Source of the DNA: CAVVJA01 sp963801715
GTDB taxonomy: Bacteria > Actinomycetota > Actinomycetes > Mycobacteriales > Jatrophihabitantaceae
Assembly (NCBI GenBank): GCA_963801715.1
Contig: CAWDGB010000002.1
Coordinates: 310,001-374,000, forward strand
Length of the DNA: 64,000 nt
Direction: 5' to 3'
In this document: positions 1-8,431 of the stretch, piece by piece
Layout: each line of letters opens with the position of its first letter
How positions within the stretch are numbered: position 1 is the stretch's first letter
The notes under the pieces: generated by a model
Told to the model about the DNA's origin: nothing
What the model saw: the letters and a program-made list of their open reading frames with translations, nothing else
Database searches by the model: none
Program-made: the position numbers and the translations under genes

Positions 1-545
1 TCGGTGGCGCGTCACAGTCCGGGCCACGGGACGTCGTGGGGGACCCAGAGGCACCGTTGGACGCGGTGGTAGAAGCCTGGATCGATAGGGCGTACAGGCA
101 CCTTGAGCGCGGTGAGGTGACGCTCGCCGTGGCCGCCGTGCAGCAAGCGTTGCAGCTCGCCGAGCCAGAGCGAATGCGACGACCGTTTATGGATTCGACG
201 ACGCAGCTTCGACGGCTGCTGCGCGCGAATGCCACGCTGAGTGCGTCGGCCAGCTGGCTCCGCCCCGCCGCGTCGAAGGTAGTAAAGCTACGTCCCGCGT
301 CCGCCGGCGATGACGGATCGACGGGCGCGCCGTCCGCCAACCTCGTCGCCACTGAGCCGCTCAGTGAGCGAGAGATCGAAGTGCTGCGCCTCATGTCCGA
401 ACTGTTGTCGACCGAGGAGATCGGGGCAGCGATGTTCGTCTCGGTCAACACCGTGCGAACTCATGTCCGGAGCATCCTGCGGAAGCTGGCGGTCAGCCGA
501 CGCAACGAGGCCGTACGCCGAGCGCGGGAGCTCGCGATCGTCTGA
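1..545 (+). CDS. LuxR-family transcriptional regulator, C-terminal part (5' end outside the window)
   Basis: The reading frame is open to the first base of the window, so this is the 3' end of a longer gene and the GTG at 36 is not a credible start. The last ~65 residues form a LuxR/GerE helix-turn-helix: PLSEREIEVLRLM, then the recognition-helix region with SVNTVRTHVRSILRKL. The part before it is helical and resembles the end of the repeat region of large MalT/LAL-type regulators. That size class is inferred, because the ATPase part is not in the window. It probably binds DNA as a dimer through this domain. Two small genes of unknown function follow on the same strand after about 190 bases. 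Confidence 0.85.
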   Translation, partial: GGASQSGPRDVVGDPEAPLDAVVEAWIDRAYRHLERGEVTLAVAAVQQALQLAEPERMRRPFMDSTTQLRRLLRANATLSASASWLRPAASKVVKLRPASAGDDGSTGAPSANLVATEPLSEREIEVLRLMSELLSTEEIGAAMFVSVNTVRTHVRSILRKLAVSRRNEAVRRARELAIV

Positions 546-672
546 GGACAGACGCTGAGGACGGATGAGCATCCCAAGAGGGTGCTCCCGGACCGTGCGT
601 GCGAGGAGACGATGGGACCTTCCCGAAGGACACTCGGTCATCCATAGCGGCTGAAGACATCGACACCTTGCC

Positions 673-692
673 GGTGAACACTTAGGTGAACA
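673..692 (+). promoter_or_regulatory. Direct repeat GGTGAACA x2, candidate operator
   Basis: GGTGAACA occurs at 673-680 and again at 685-692, a 12-base period (a little over one helical turn). It lies about 40 bases upstream of the first of the two small genes, in the 186-base gap after the LuxR gene. The spacing suits a protein binding two successive turns of one DNA face. No convincing -35/-10 pair was found, so the operator role is inferred from position only. Confidence 0.3.
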
Positions 693-731
693 GTAAGTGG
701 ATCCAGGGTTAACCGAGTTCAGGGAGGACCT

Positions 732-971
732 ATGGCCGCTCAAACCTGGGAGGTTCGCGTACGAGGTCCAATCCCGTCGGACGTCTTAGCGGAACTCGGC
801 GCCGCCGGCCTGACCGAAGAGCCGGCCCACACCATCATGAGAACGGAGCCACTCGATCAGGCCGGGCTGCACGGAGTACTGCAGCGGCTACGCAATCTGG
901 GTCTGGAGCTCCTCGAAATTCGAACTGCACCGGACATCGAGGTCGGACCGAAGTCGGGGCGAGCTAAGTGA
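732..971 (+). CDS. Small protein of unknown function, paralogue of the next gene
   Basis: A 79-residue protein I do not recognise. The ATG follows a strong ribosome binding site, GGGAGG, at 722-727. It starts with a beta-strand pattern (WEVRVRG), then helix (PSDVLAELGAAGL), strand (TIMRTEP), helix (LHGVLQRLRNLGL) and strand (LLEIRTA). This order is compatible with a small ferredoxin-like or ACT-like fold. It has no signal peptide or membrane segment, so it is probably cytoplasmic. The stop overlaps the start of the next gene (GTGA), so the two are translationally coupled, and the next protein has the same strand/helix order. The LuxR gene just upstream suggests co-regulation or a shared sensing role; that is inference. 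Confidence 0.7.
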   Translation: MAAQTWEVRVRGPIPSDVLAELGAAGLTEEPAHTIMRTEPLDQAGLHGVLQRLRNLGLELLEIRTAPDIEVGPKSGRAK

Positions 972-1204
972 GCGCCTCACCACTGGCTACGCCGGAGAAA
1001 GCTCGGGTGCGTTACGACCTCCGAGTGCGGACTGTGTTGGGACCGGCAGCCCGCGCATGCCTCGCGCCGGGAGGCGAATGTTCTGCCGTCGGGCGTGGGA
1101 CCGTCTTTCGGTTCCACCTGGTTCGTGAATGCGACCTGAGCGAGCTGCACAGACTATTGGTCGACAAGGAGGTCGACGTGATCAGTATTCGGATGGCCAG
1201 CTAA
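968..1204 (+). CDS. Small protein of unknown function, paralogue of the preceding gene
   Basis: A 78-residue protein, starting at a GTG that overlaps the previous stop (GTGA at 968-971). It parallels its neighbour: strand YDLRVRT, helix around GPAARACLA, strand TVFRFHLVR, helix LSELHRLLVDKE, strand VISIRMA. The matching pieces are RVR near the N-terminus, a helix beginning L-x-x-L-H or similar, and a terminal [EI][IS]IR strand. Together they look like a tandem duplication whose products may form a heterodimer. It lacks recognisable catalytic residues. Its last 23 bases overlap the end of the convergent hydrolase gene. Confidence 0.65.
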   Translation: MSASPLATPEKARVRYDLRVRTVLGPAARACLAPGGECSAVGRGTVFRFHLVRECDLSELHRLLVDKEVDVISIRMAS

Positions 1205-1901
1205 CAGCCGCGAGGATGGCCCGCCCAAGCTCCTCAGGCCGAGTGAATTGCGGCCAGTGGCCCGTGGGCAGGTCGATGTAGTCGACGGTGCGGATCTTCG
1301 CGAGCTCTTGCAGTGCGTCTTCGCCCTGGGACATCCAGTCCCGCAGCTGCGCACTCGGAAATGCGCACGCGATAACGGTGACCGGTACCGCGTAACGGCG
1401 TTCGTCGGACAGTTGCTGGTGGTCTCGTGCGACCCTTTCGGGCGTCGGTATGGCCCGCGCGCGAAACGCCGCCCGTAGCTCGTCCGTCAGGTCGACGAGG
1501 TCTTCCTTTTCGAAGTGCGACCAATCCGGCAGCGGAATCTCGCCGTCCTCGACTGGCAACTCATCGTTGATCACGCCGCCGTCACCAGTGGGCCAACTGT
1601 CGACATAGACGATGCGGGCGACCCGGTCGGGCCGGGCGTCGACCGCGGCGTGGGCGACGGCGCCGCCGCCGGAATGCCCGACGAGCACGACCTCGCCGGC
1701 GGCCGGGTCAACGGAATCGATGACCGCGACAACTGCGTCGACATGATCGCGCAGCGAGATCCCAGAGCGGTGGGCGTCTCTCGACTCCATGCCGGGCAGC
1801 GTGAGGGGCTGCGGGCGATGTCCCACCTGTTGGAGAGCAGGAACGATCCCGTCCCACGACGAGCCATCGAGCCAGAAACCGGGAATCAAGACGATGTGCA
1901 C
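1182..1901 (-). CDS. Alpha/beta-fold hydrolase
   Basis: A 239-residue single-domain hydrolase with a GTG start. The N-terminal strand and oxyanion region read HIVLIPGFWLDGSSWD. The nucleophile elbow is GHSGGG with Ser about residue 77. A C-terminal PTGHWPQF supplies the catalytic His near residue 217, and the acid residue is less clear. The short form, with HxGxW-like oxyanion loop and a terminal GHWPQ[FL], is typical of small cytoplasmic esterase/lactonase-like alpha/beta hydrolases of actinobacteria. The substrate cannot be told. It is convergent with the small-gene pair and overlaps it by 23 bases. Confidence 0.85.
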   Translation of the reverse strand: MHIVLIPGFWLDGSSWDGIVPALQQVGHRPQPLTLPGMESRDAHRSGISLRDHVDAVVAVIDSVDPAAGEVVLVGHSGGGAVAHAAVDARPDRVARIVYVDSWPTGDGGVINDELPVEDGEIPLPDWSHFEKEDLVDLTDELRAAFRARAIPTPERVARDHQQLSDERRYAVPVTVIACAFPSAQLRDWMSQGEDALQELAKIRTVDYIDLPTGHWPQFTRPEELGRAILAAVSWPSEY

Positions 1902-1979
1902 GGTGCCGACGCTAGTGCCTGGCCAGCGACTTCAGTGACGTCAGTGAATCGAAGCCAGTACCTTCATGTCTGAACAGTC

Positions 1980-2444
1980 ATGCAGATGTCCGTGAGGTGG
2001 CGCGTGAGCAAATCGATGGCCGACAACCCCGGCCTCCGGCTGGTGGACCGGAGCAAGGTCGCGGCAGCGCGTAGCGGAATGCCTTCCGAAACAACGATCA
2101 ACGAGTGCGCTCAGGTATTCGCCCTGCTCGGCGAGCCGGGCCGACTGCGGCTGCTGGCCAGCCTGCTCAACGCCGGCGAACTCTGCGTCGGCGATCTCGC
2201 TGCGGCGACGGGTATGACGGAGTCCGCGGTCAGTCACGCGTTGCGACTGCTGCGGGCCTATCGGGTCGTGGCCGTCAGCCGTCGCGGCCGAATGGCGTAC
2301 TACCGATTGGACGACGATCATGTGCAAACGTTGCTGGCCCTCGGCCTAACCCACACGCAACACACCGGCACAGTCCGCGACCTGGTATCTCCGGCTTCCC
2401 CTACTCGTCGAACCTCGAACCGTGGTCGAGGTCACCGAGCATGA
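1980..2444 (+). CDS. ArsR/SmtB-family metal-sensing repressor with an alpha-5 zinc site
   Basis: Winged-helix repressor of 154 residues as read from the ATG at 1980; later ATGs at 2016 and 2079 are possible and would remove a non-conserved N-terminus. The core is ECAQVFALLGEPGRLRLLASLL, then the recognition helix MTESAVSHALRLLR. The C-terminal helix carries D-x-H-x10-H-x2-H, the spacing of the alpha-5 site of SmtB/CzrA zinc sensors. The alpha-3 region has a single Cys (ELCVGDLA). Binding Zn(II), or Co/Ni, would release DNA. It overlaps the CDF exporter start by ATGA, so sensor and pump are one operon and are probably autoregulated. Confidence 0.9.
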   Translation: MQMSVRWRVSKSMADNPGLRLVDRSKVAAARSGMPSETTINECAQVFALLGEPGRLRLLASLLNAGELCVGDLAAATGMTESAVSHALRLLRAYRVVAVSRRGRMAYYRLDDDHVQTLLALGLTHTQHTGTVRDLVSPASPTRRTSNRGRGHRA

Positions 2445-3430
2445 CGGCTACCACTGGACATAGCCACGACCTCGGGCACGGCGACGAGCACGACCGCGAC
2501 CACGGTCAGGCCGCGCAGGGCAAACGGTCACACCAACATGGTGTCGGCGCCGACGCCGACCGCCGTTACTTGATCATCGCGCTGATATTGCTAGCGGCCT
2601 TCATGCTTTTCGAGGTCGTCGTCGCCCTCATGGCCGGGTCGCTGGCGTTGCTGTCGGACTCGGGACACATGCTCTCCGACGTCGGCGCCATCGCGGTATC
2701 CCTGTGGGCGATCAGTCTGGCGGCTCGCCCAGCAACCGGCGCTTGGACGTTCGGCTGGAAGCGAGCCGAGATCCTGTCCGCCGCCGCTAACGGCATCACG
2801 CTGCTCGTCGTGTCCGGGATCATCGCGTTCGAGGCGATCCGCCGGCTGATCCATCCGCCGCATGTCGACGGCGGACCCGTCCTCGTCGTTGCGATCATCG
2901 GGGTGGGCGTCAACATCCTCGCTGCGTGGTCGCTCACGAAGGCGAATCGGTCCAGCCTCAATATCGAAGGCGCATTCAAGCACATCGTGACCGACCTCTA
3001 CGGTTTCCTCGGCACGGTGATCGCCGGCATCGTCATCCTCACGACCGGATTTGTCCAGGCCGACTCGATCGCCTCACTCGTGGTGGTCGGATTGATGCTC
3101 CGGGCAGCGTGGGGGCTGCTGCGCGACTCCGGCCGAGTGCTACTGGAAGCCGCCCCCGAAGGCGTCGACCTCGATGACATCCGGGCCCATCTGCTGGAGG
3201 ACGAGCATGTCCATGACGTGCACGACCTGCACGTGTGGACCCTCACCTCGGACCTGCCGACCCTGTCCGCGCACGTCGTCATCGACAACTCGTGCTTCAC
3301 CGACAACCACGCCCCCCAGCTGCTCGACACGTTGCAGGAGTGCCTGACCGGGCACTTCGATGTCGAACACTCCACCTTCCAGCTCGAACCTGCGAGCCAC
3401 GCCGCCCATGAGCGTGGCGCCCACCCCTGA
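2441..3430 (+). CDS. Cation diffusion facilitator (CDF) zinc exporter, ZitB/CzcD type
   Basis: A 329-residue inner-membrane antiporter. The start at 2441 was chosen because it overlaps the ArsR stop (ATGA) and removes a non-conserved in-frame N-terminal stretch. The N-terminus is His/Asp-rich (HSHDLGHGDEHDRDHG). Six membrane segments follow. The transport site is visible as HxxxD in TM2 (GHMLSD) and HxxxD in TM5 (KHIVTD), the HD-HD pattern of Zn/Cd-selective CDF pumps. The C-terminal ~90 residues form the cytoplasmic dimerisation domain (VHDLHVWTLT). Coupling to an alpha-5-site ArsR sensor supports zinc (or Co/Ni) efflux. Confidence 0.92.
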   Translation: MTATTGHSHDLGHGDEHDRDHGQAAQGKRSHQHGVGADADRRYLIIALILLAAFMLFEVVVALMAGSLALLSDSGHMLSDVGAIAVSLWAISLAARPATGAWTFGWKRAEILSAAANGITLLVVSGIIAFEAIRRLIHPPHVDGGPVLVVAIIGVGVNILAAWSLTKANRSSLNIEGAFKHIVTDLYGFLGTVIAGIVILTTGFVQADSIASLVVVGLMLRAAWGLLRDSGRVLLEAAPEGVDLDDIRAHLLEDEHVHDVHDLHVWTLTSDLPTLSAHVVIDNSCFTDNHAPQLLDTLQECLTGHFDVEHSTFQLEPASHAAHERGAHP

Positions 3431-3507
3431 CCGGCCAACCGACACGTCGATCCGCTCCCCCACGCGGACCGGGAGGTCCTTTAGCGACGTCCCCCATACT
3501 GGGGAAC

Positions 3508-3915
3508 GTGAGGGTCGTGCTCAACGTGATCTGGTTGGTGCTCGCCGGCCTGTGGCTGGCAATCGGCTACGCCGTTGCCGGCATCATCTGCTTCATCCTG
3601 ATCATCACGATCCCGTTCGGCATCGCATCATTCCGGATCGCCAACTACGCGCTGTGGCCGTTCGGCCGAACAATCATCCACAATCCACGCGCCGGGACAC
3701 CCTCGGTGATCGGCAATATCATCTGGCTGATCGTCGCAGGGATCTGGCTGGCCATCGGGAACGCGATTGCCGGCGTTGCCCTCTGCATCACGATCATCGG
3801 GATCCCGCTCGGTCTTGCCTGCTTCAAGCTGATTCCGGTATCCCTGGTACCTCTGGGCAAAATCATTGTGCCGACCGAGGCGGCCTACACCTACGAGACG
3901 TACCCGGCTGAGTGA
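3508..3915 (+). CDS. YccF-domain membrane protein
   Basis: A 135-residue protein with a GTG start, preceded by GGGG at 3501-3504. It contains two copies of the YccF (DUF307) hydrophobic repeat. One runs from VIWLVLAGLWLAIGY and the second from IIWLIVAGIWLAIGN; each is followed by a TIPFGIA or IGIPLGLA turn and a second membrane segment, giving about four membrane helices. The short C-terminal tail ends TYETYPAE. The family is widespread but its function is not established. It stands alone between the zinc operon and a patatin gene. Confidence 0.88.
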   Translation: MRVVLNVIWLVLAGLWLAIGYAVAGIICFILIITIPFGIASFRIANYALWPFGRTIIHNPRAGTPSVIGNIIWLIVAGIWLAIGNAIAGVALCITIIGIPLGLACFKLIPVSLVPLGKIIVPTEAAYTYETYPAE

Positions 3916-4015
3916 CTCGCTCGGGTCCGGCAGACCTGCACCAAAGGACACGTATCAAACGTGGTGAACACAGCTCTTCCCATCCACAGGACGAATACGA
4001 GCATCGGGGGTTAGC

Positions 4016-5011
4016 GTGAACACGGCTGATCTGGTGTTGGAGGGTGGCGGCGTCAAGGGCGCCGGACTCGCCGGGGCGATCGAGGCGCTCGCCAAACAGT
4101 ACGAATTCAGTCGGGTGGCGGGGACCTCCGCGGGCGCCATCGTTGCGTCGTTCGTGGCCGCCGGGATCACCGACGATCTCCAGAAGCTCATGACATCGAC
4201 GAACTTCGCCGACTTCCTCGATGAAGGCATCCTTGGCCACTTGGGCAAGCTCGGTCAAGGGATCGACGTGCTGCGACGCCAAGGCATCTACCGCGGTCGC
4301 AAGCTGCACGACTGGATCGCGGACACGTTGGCAAATGCGCCGCACCCGGTACGAACTTGGGGCGACCTTCATATGCCGGGCATCGACGCCAGCACTCCGA
4401 TCGAACAGCGCTACAAGCTGGTCGTCGTCATCTCAGATATCTCGCGCGGCCGGATGCTGCGGCTGCCCTGGGACTACCAGACGCTCAACGGAGAAGATCC
4501 TGATACGCAACCCGTCGCGGACGCGGTTCGGGCCTCGGCGTCCATTCCGTTCTTCTTCCAGCCGTGGCACATCCCGGTCGACCCAGTCCTCGCCGACGGG
4601 CACAAGGAACTCGTCCTCACCGACGGCGGGATGCTCTCCAACTTCCCGGTCTCGTTGTTCGATGACGACGACCACCCCACGTTCGGAATCAAGCTTTCCG
4701 CGCGGTTGTCCATCCAGCAGCAAGGCTGGAATGCGACAAACGGCGTGCTATCGCTGGGCAAGGCTCTCATCTCGACGATGGTGTCTGCGCACGACCAGCT
4801 CTATGTCGACTTGGACTCCGTGACCTCGAGGACGGTGTTCGTCGACACATCCGGAGTGAACTCCACCGACTTCCGGTTGAGCGAGCAGGAAAAGGCCAAC
4901 CTTTACAGCAAGGGCGTGGCAGCAGCGCAGGACTTCCTCAGCACGTGGGACTTCGAGACGTGGAAGCAGAAGTACGGCAGTTCTTCCACGAAGCTCACAC
5001 CGACCGGATAG
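4016..5011 (+). CDS. Patatin-like phospholipase
   Basis: A 331-residue protein with a GTG start. The oxyanion loop is GGGVKG at residues 10-15, the nucleophile elbow is GTSAG with Ser38, and the dyad Asp is in DGG at about residues 203-205. These are the three signatures of the patatin Ser-Asp lipid acyl hydrolase fold. There is no signal peptide, so it probably acts in the cytoplasm or at the inner membrane face. The substrate (phospholipid, lysophospholipid or neutral lipid) cannot be determined. Confidence 0.9.
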   Translation: MNTADLVLEGGGVKGAGLAGAIEALAKQYEFSRVAGTSAGAIVASFVAAGITDDLQKLMTSTNFADFLDEGILGHLGKLGQGIDVLRRQGIYRGRKLHDWIADTLANAPHPVRTWGDLHMPGIDASTPIEQRYKLVVVISDISRGRMLRLPWDYQTLNGEDPDTQPVADAVRASASIPFFFQPWHIPVDPVLADGHKELVLTDGGMLSNFPVSLFDDDDHPTFGIKLSARLSIQQQGWNATNGVLSLGKALISTMVSAHDQLYVDLDSVTSRTVFVDTSGVNSTDFRLSEQEKANLYSKGVAAAQDFLSTWDFETWKQKYGSSSTKLTPTG

Positions 5012-5076
5012 CCCGAGGCGACGGTTGCCACCAAGCCCGACTCGGCGTCGATGCAGCGACCGGGAACAATGACGCC

Positions 5077-5313
5077 ATGGACGACAACGCAATACTCGAT
5101 CAGATCCATGAGCTCGTCGCGGAGGAAAAGCGTCTGCGCCACCAGGCCGGCGGGCTGACGGGCGCCGACCGAAGCCGGCTCGACGCCCTGGAGCGCCAGC
5201 TTGACCAGGCGTGGGACCTGCTACGGCAGCGCCGGGCCCGTGAGGACGCTGGCGAGGATCCGGATGTCGCGCGTGAGCGTCCGCCGGACGAGGTCGAGGG
5301 CTACTTACAGTAG
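5077..5313 (+). CDS. DUF2630 family small protein
   Basis: A 78-residue acidic, helical protein. The ATG at 5077 gives the family's normal N-terminus (MDDNAILDQIHELVAEEKRL). The middle is a predicted antiparallel helical hairpin with LDALERQLDQAWDLLRQRRAR, and the tail is EDPDVARERPP. This DUF2630 pattern is common in actinobacteria and has no assigned role. It is convergent with the ABC permease gene, with 23 bases between stops. Confidence 0.82.
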   Translation: MDDNAILDQIHELVAEEKRLRHQAGGLTGADRSRLDALERQLDQAWDLLRQRRAREDAGEDPDVARERPPDEVEGYLQ

Positions 5314-5336
5314 CTGCGACCGGTCACCCCAGGAAC

Positions 5337-6230
5337 CTAGCTCGACACGTCCTTATTGCTGAACCGCGCCCAGGCCAGGGCACCAAAGATCACGATGTAC
5401 ACCACGGCGGCCAGTAGGCCGGTGCGGATCTGATCGAACGCGAGCGGATCCCGCATGAAGTCAGCGAAGCGCAGCCAATAGTGGCTGGGCAGCCAGGCGT
5501 GAATGGCGGACAGCTGCGGGATCGCGTCAAGGACCTGGCTGGTGATAGTGAGTGCCAGCGTCGTCGCCATCGCCGCGACCGGGACCTCGGTAAGGGTCGA
5601 CACGAACAGCCCAATCGCGCCGATCACGGCCATCATGACGGTCACGTAGCAAACGACGAGCACCAAGCGCCACACCGCCGCGGGATAGGACACGGCGATG
5701 CCGGAGAGCAGAGTGACGTCGCCCCGGGGAAACAGCACTAGCCCGATGAGCAGGCCGGCCACCGCGACCACGAGCGCGCAGGAGAACGCCCAAATGACGA
5801 TCGCAACATACTTCACGCCAAGGAGCCGGGTACGCCCCACGGGTAGTGCGAGCAGGTAACGCAGAGTCCCGAGGTTCGCTTCACCGGACACTGCGTCTCC
5901 AGATACCACCGATAGCGCCATCGGCAGGAAGAGTGGCAGCACCACCAGGAGGGCAGATAATCCAACGAAGATCCCGTTGTCGGTGATGCTGCTGAAGAAT
6001 GCCCCTCCGTCGCCGCCCCCACGTCCCGTGCGGGACGTGATCTTGACAGCGATCGCGATGACGATGGGGATGAGGCCCAGGACGACGAGAATTGCCTGGT
6101 TGCGCCGGCGCCGGAACACCATGCCGATCTCGGAGCGGAGAAACCGGCCACTCCAACCGCGCGGGCGCTGCCGGGCTGCGCTCGGCACTCCGACGCGCGG
6201 AGACAGATCGACGACATCAGCCCGAGACAT
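5337..6230 (-). CDS. ABC-2 type transporter permease
   Basis: A 297-residue integral membrane protein with about six membrane helices, the first at residues 42-64 (AILVVLGLIPIVIAIAV). The family turn SGDAVSGEANLGTLRYLLALPVGRTRLL sits before TM3, as in ABC-2 permeases. The start overlaps the end of the ATPase gene by 14 bases, so the two form one exporter. Genes 5337-8315 read as one operon: LolA-like lipoprotein, ATPase, permease. The exported substrate is unknown; the LolA-like partner suggests lipid or lipoprotein-related cargo. Confidence 0.88.
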   Translation of the reverse strand: MSRADVVDLSPRVGVPSAARQRPRGWSGRFLRSEIGMVFRRRRNQAILVVLGLIPIVIAIAVKITSRTGRGGGDGGAFFSSITDNGIFVGLSALLVVLPLFLPMALSVVSGDAVSGEANLGTLRYLLALPVGRTRLLGVKYVAIVIWAFSCALVVAVAGLLIGLVLFPRGDVTLLSGIAVSYPAAVWRLVLVVCYVTVMMAVIGAIGLFVSTLTEVPVAAMATTLALTITSQVLDAIPQLSAIHAWLPSHYWLRFADFMRDPLAFDQIRTGLLAAVVYIVIFGALAWARFSNKDVSS

Positions 6231-7200
6231 CGAAGCCCTCCCCGGTCAGGCCGACGAACACATCTTCCAGCCGCGGGCGCTCGACGACGAAGCCGCGCAA
6301 CCCGACGCCGGCCGTCACGAGCGCGGCAGCCACTCGCTCCGGCTTCGCCTCGCCCAGCACGGCGGACGCCTCGCCGTCCGTGACCGTGACCTCGTCCAAG
6401 CCCAACCTACGGAGCACGTCCGCGGCCGCTGCCGGTTCGACGGTTTCGACGCGCACTCGCACTCGTTGCTGAGCGGCCAGGTCGTTCAGCGACCCTTGCC
6501 ACACCATTCGCCCGACGCTCATCACGCCGACATGGGTGCAGACCTGTTCGACCTCGCTGAGCAGATGGGAGGACACCAAGACGGTGACCCCGTCGGTCCC
6601 GAGTTGGCTGATCAGGTGCCGCACCTCGCGGGTGCCCTGCGGATCGAGGCCGTTTGTCGGCTCGTCCAGCACGAGCAGGTCGCGCGGCTTCAGCAGCGCC
6701 GCCGCGATGCCCAGCCGCTGCCGCATACCGAGCGAGTAGTTGCGGTATCGCTTACCGGCCGCGGCAGTTAGCCCGACGCGCTCCAGCGCGCCGCCGATTC
6801 GCCGCCGCGCAGTTCGCGCGTCTGCGGTGCGGTCGGCGGCGTCGAGCCGACGCAGGTTGGCCTGACCCGACATGTAGGGGTGGAATGCTGGGCCCTCTAC
6901 GAGGGCGCCCACTCGCGGTAGCACGGCCGCCGCGTGCGCGGGCATTGCCTGACCGAGCAGCGCGTGCGAGCCGGCCGTGGGATAAATCAACCCGAGCAGC
7001 ATGCGGATCGTGGTGGTCTTCCCGGACCCGTTCGGGCCCAGGAAGCCGTACACCGCGCCCGTCGGCACGGCAAGATCAAGGCGGTCCACGGCGACTTGAC
7101 CGCCGCGGAACCGCTTCGTCAACCCCGCCGACGAGACGGTCAGCACGGCCTGATCGGGGGAAGTCAGATCCGCACTGACCGTCAGCTCCGTGAGCGCCAT
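6217..7200 (-). CDS. ABC transporter ATP-binding protein
   Basis: A 327-residue ATPase. The start at 7200 (MALTELT) was chosen over an upstream in-frame start because it lies 8 bases after the LolA-like gene's stop and drops a basic, non-conserved leader. Walker A is GPNGSGKTT, the signature motif is YSLGMRQRLG, Walker B is LLVLDEPTNGLD, and the H-loop is in VLVSSHLLSE. The ~85-residue C-terminal extension after the nucleotide-binding domain is typical of DrrA/CcmA-type exporters. It forms an ABC-2 exporter with the overlapping permease. Confidence 0.92.
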   Translation of the reverse strand: MALTELTVSADLTSPDQAVLTVSSAGLTKRFRGGQVAVDRLDLAVPTGAVYGFLGPNGSGKTTTIRMLLGLIYPTAGSHALLGQAMPAHAAAVLPRVGALVEGPAFHPYMSGQANLRRLDAADRTADARTARRRIGGALERVGLTAAAGKRYRNYSLGMRQRLGIAAALLKPRDLLVLDEPTNGLDPQGTREVRHLISQLGTDGVTVLVSSHLLSEVEQVCTHVGVMSVGRMVWQGSLNDLAAQQRVRVRVETVEPAAAADVLRRLGLDEVTVTDGEASAVLGEAKPERVAAALVTAGVGLRGFVVERPRLEDVFVGLTGEGFDVSG

Positions 7201-7208
7201 AGGGCGGC

Positions 7209-8315
7209 CTACTTGTGCGTTGCGGCCGCAGCGTAGAGCGCTGATGGATCCACCGCGCCAGCGAACACCCGCCCGTCGTTTGTAATCAGGATGCTTACGA
7301 GCTTGGAGTCGAGGAGCCGACCGGAACCCCACGCTCCGCTCACCGGCGTCAACGCATTCAGGAACTGCTGCATCGACGGCCCGGATGCCGGCCTCGAACC
7401 GAAGCCTGGTACCAGGCCCGCCGCATGCACGGCCAGGATCGAGGTCCAGCCGGTTCCGATGACCTGCGGATTCAGCGCCGCTCCGGCCGCTTGCTCACCG
7501 AGCTTCGCGCCGCCCATAGCTAGGGGCTGCTCCTTGACCGTCGCACCCTTGGGTGGGGTAAATCGGAAATTGTCGTCGCCCGGCACCGCGAAGTTGATGT
7601 CGGTGAACGACACGTCAATCGCCTTCGACGGGTCGGCGCCACGCGGGTACACCTGGACGCCGAGCGGCACCTTGTACTGGCCGTCGATTGCGATGTGCAC
7701 TGCGCCGATCCGCGACCCCGTGGCACGGGGCACGAGCACCAGCTCGTATGCGGCCCGGCCGGCAACCGTCCTGTTGTTGTCCGTCTGGACGATTGTCGTC
7801 GGATCCAGCGCAGCGAGGGCCCGCTGCGCGACCTGATCCGGCGTCAGTGTCGGCCCCGCCGGATCGTGTCTCGCCGAGTCTGCCGGGAGCTCGGTGTGGG
7901 TCGCGGTCTTGGTCGCACTAGACCACTGCCACACCTGATCGCCGGCCCGGAAAACATCGGTCTCGTTCACCGTGTCCATGAGGGCGATGCGCTGCTTGGT
8001 CGGCCCGGCATACCAAACGCGGGCGGTGTGCGAACCAGTGAGCAAATCGGCGAGCGATCCGGTACTTGACGCCCCTCCGATACTCGGCAGCTCCGGCAAA
8101 CCCAAGTCGGAGCGCTGGACCACCGTGCCATAGAAGCCGTTGACGTGACTGGTCTGCAGATCCGCGAGCAGCTGGGCCGCCGTCCGCGGCTCGAGCTTGT
8201 CGGCGGCCTGAGCGGAAAACGCGCCACCAGCAACGAGGCCGACCACACCGGCCACGCCGAGCGGAACGACCCACCGGAGCAGCCGGTGGCGAGAGAAGAT
8301 TGTGCTGACACTCAC
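7209..8315 (-). CDS. LolA-like secreted or membrane-anchored lipoprotein-sorting-type protein
   Basis: A 368-residue protein with a GTG start and an N-terminal export signal or anchor (LLRWVVPLGVAGVVGLVAGGAFSAQA, residues 11-36), with possible cleavage after AQA. The mature part has the beta-rich LolA/RseB-like pattern: tSHVNGFYGTVVQRSDLGLPEL, RVWYAGPTKQRIALMD, VWQWSSATKTATHTELP. Actinobacterial members are called outer membrane lipoprotein carrier-like although most of these bacteria lack a classical outer membrane. It heads the operon with the ABC-2 exporter. The divergent two-component system 117 bases away may control it; that is inferred from position. Confidence 0.8.
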   Translation of the reverse strand: MSVSTIFSRHRLLRWVVPLGVAGVVGLVAGGAFSAQAADKLEPRTAAQLLADLQTSHVNGFYGTVVQRSDLGLPELPSIGGASSTGSLADLLTGSHTARVWYAGPTKQRIALMDTVNETDVFRAGDQVWQWSSATKTATHTELPADSARHDPAGPTLTPDQVAQRALAALDPTTIVQTDNNRTVAGRAAYELVLVPRATGSRIGAVHIAIDGQYKVPLGVQVYPRGADPSKAIDVSFTDINFAVPGDDNFRFTPPKGATVKEQPLAMGGAKLGEQAAGAALNPQVIGTGWTSILAVHAAGLVPGFGSRPASGPSMQQFLNALTPVSGAWGSGRLLDSKLVSILITNDGRVFAGAVDPSALYAAAATHK

Positions 8316-8431
8316 AACGAGAAGAATGCCCGTTGCGCACTGTGACGTGGCTGAGCGTTGCTGAGCGGCCGATCTGCCCTAGGTGGCAGGGTGTAGCCGA
8401 CATGCGCGGCGAGTGATCGAGGAGGTGGACC

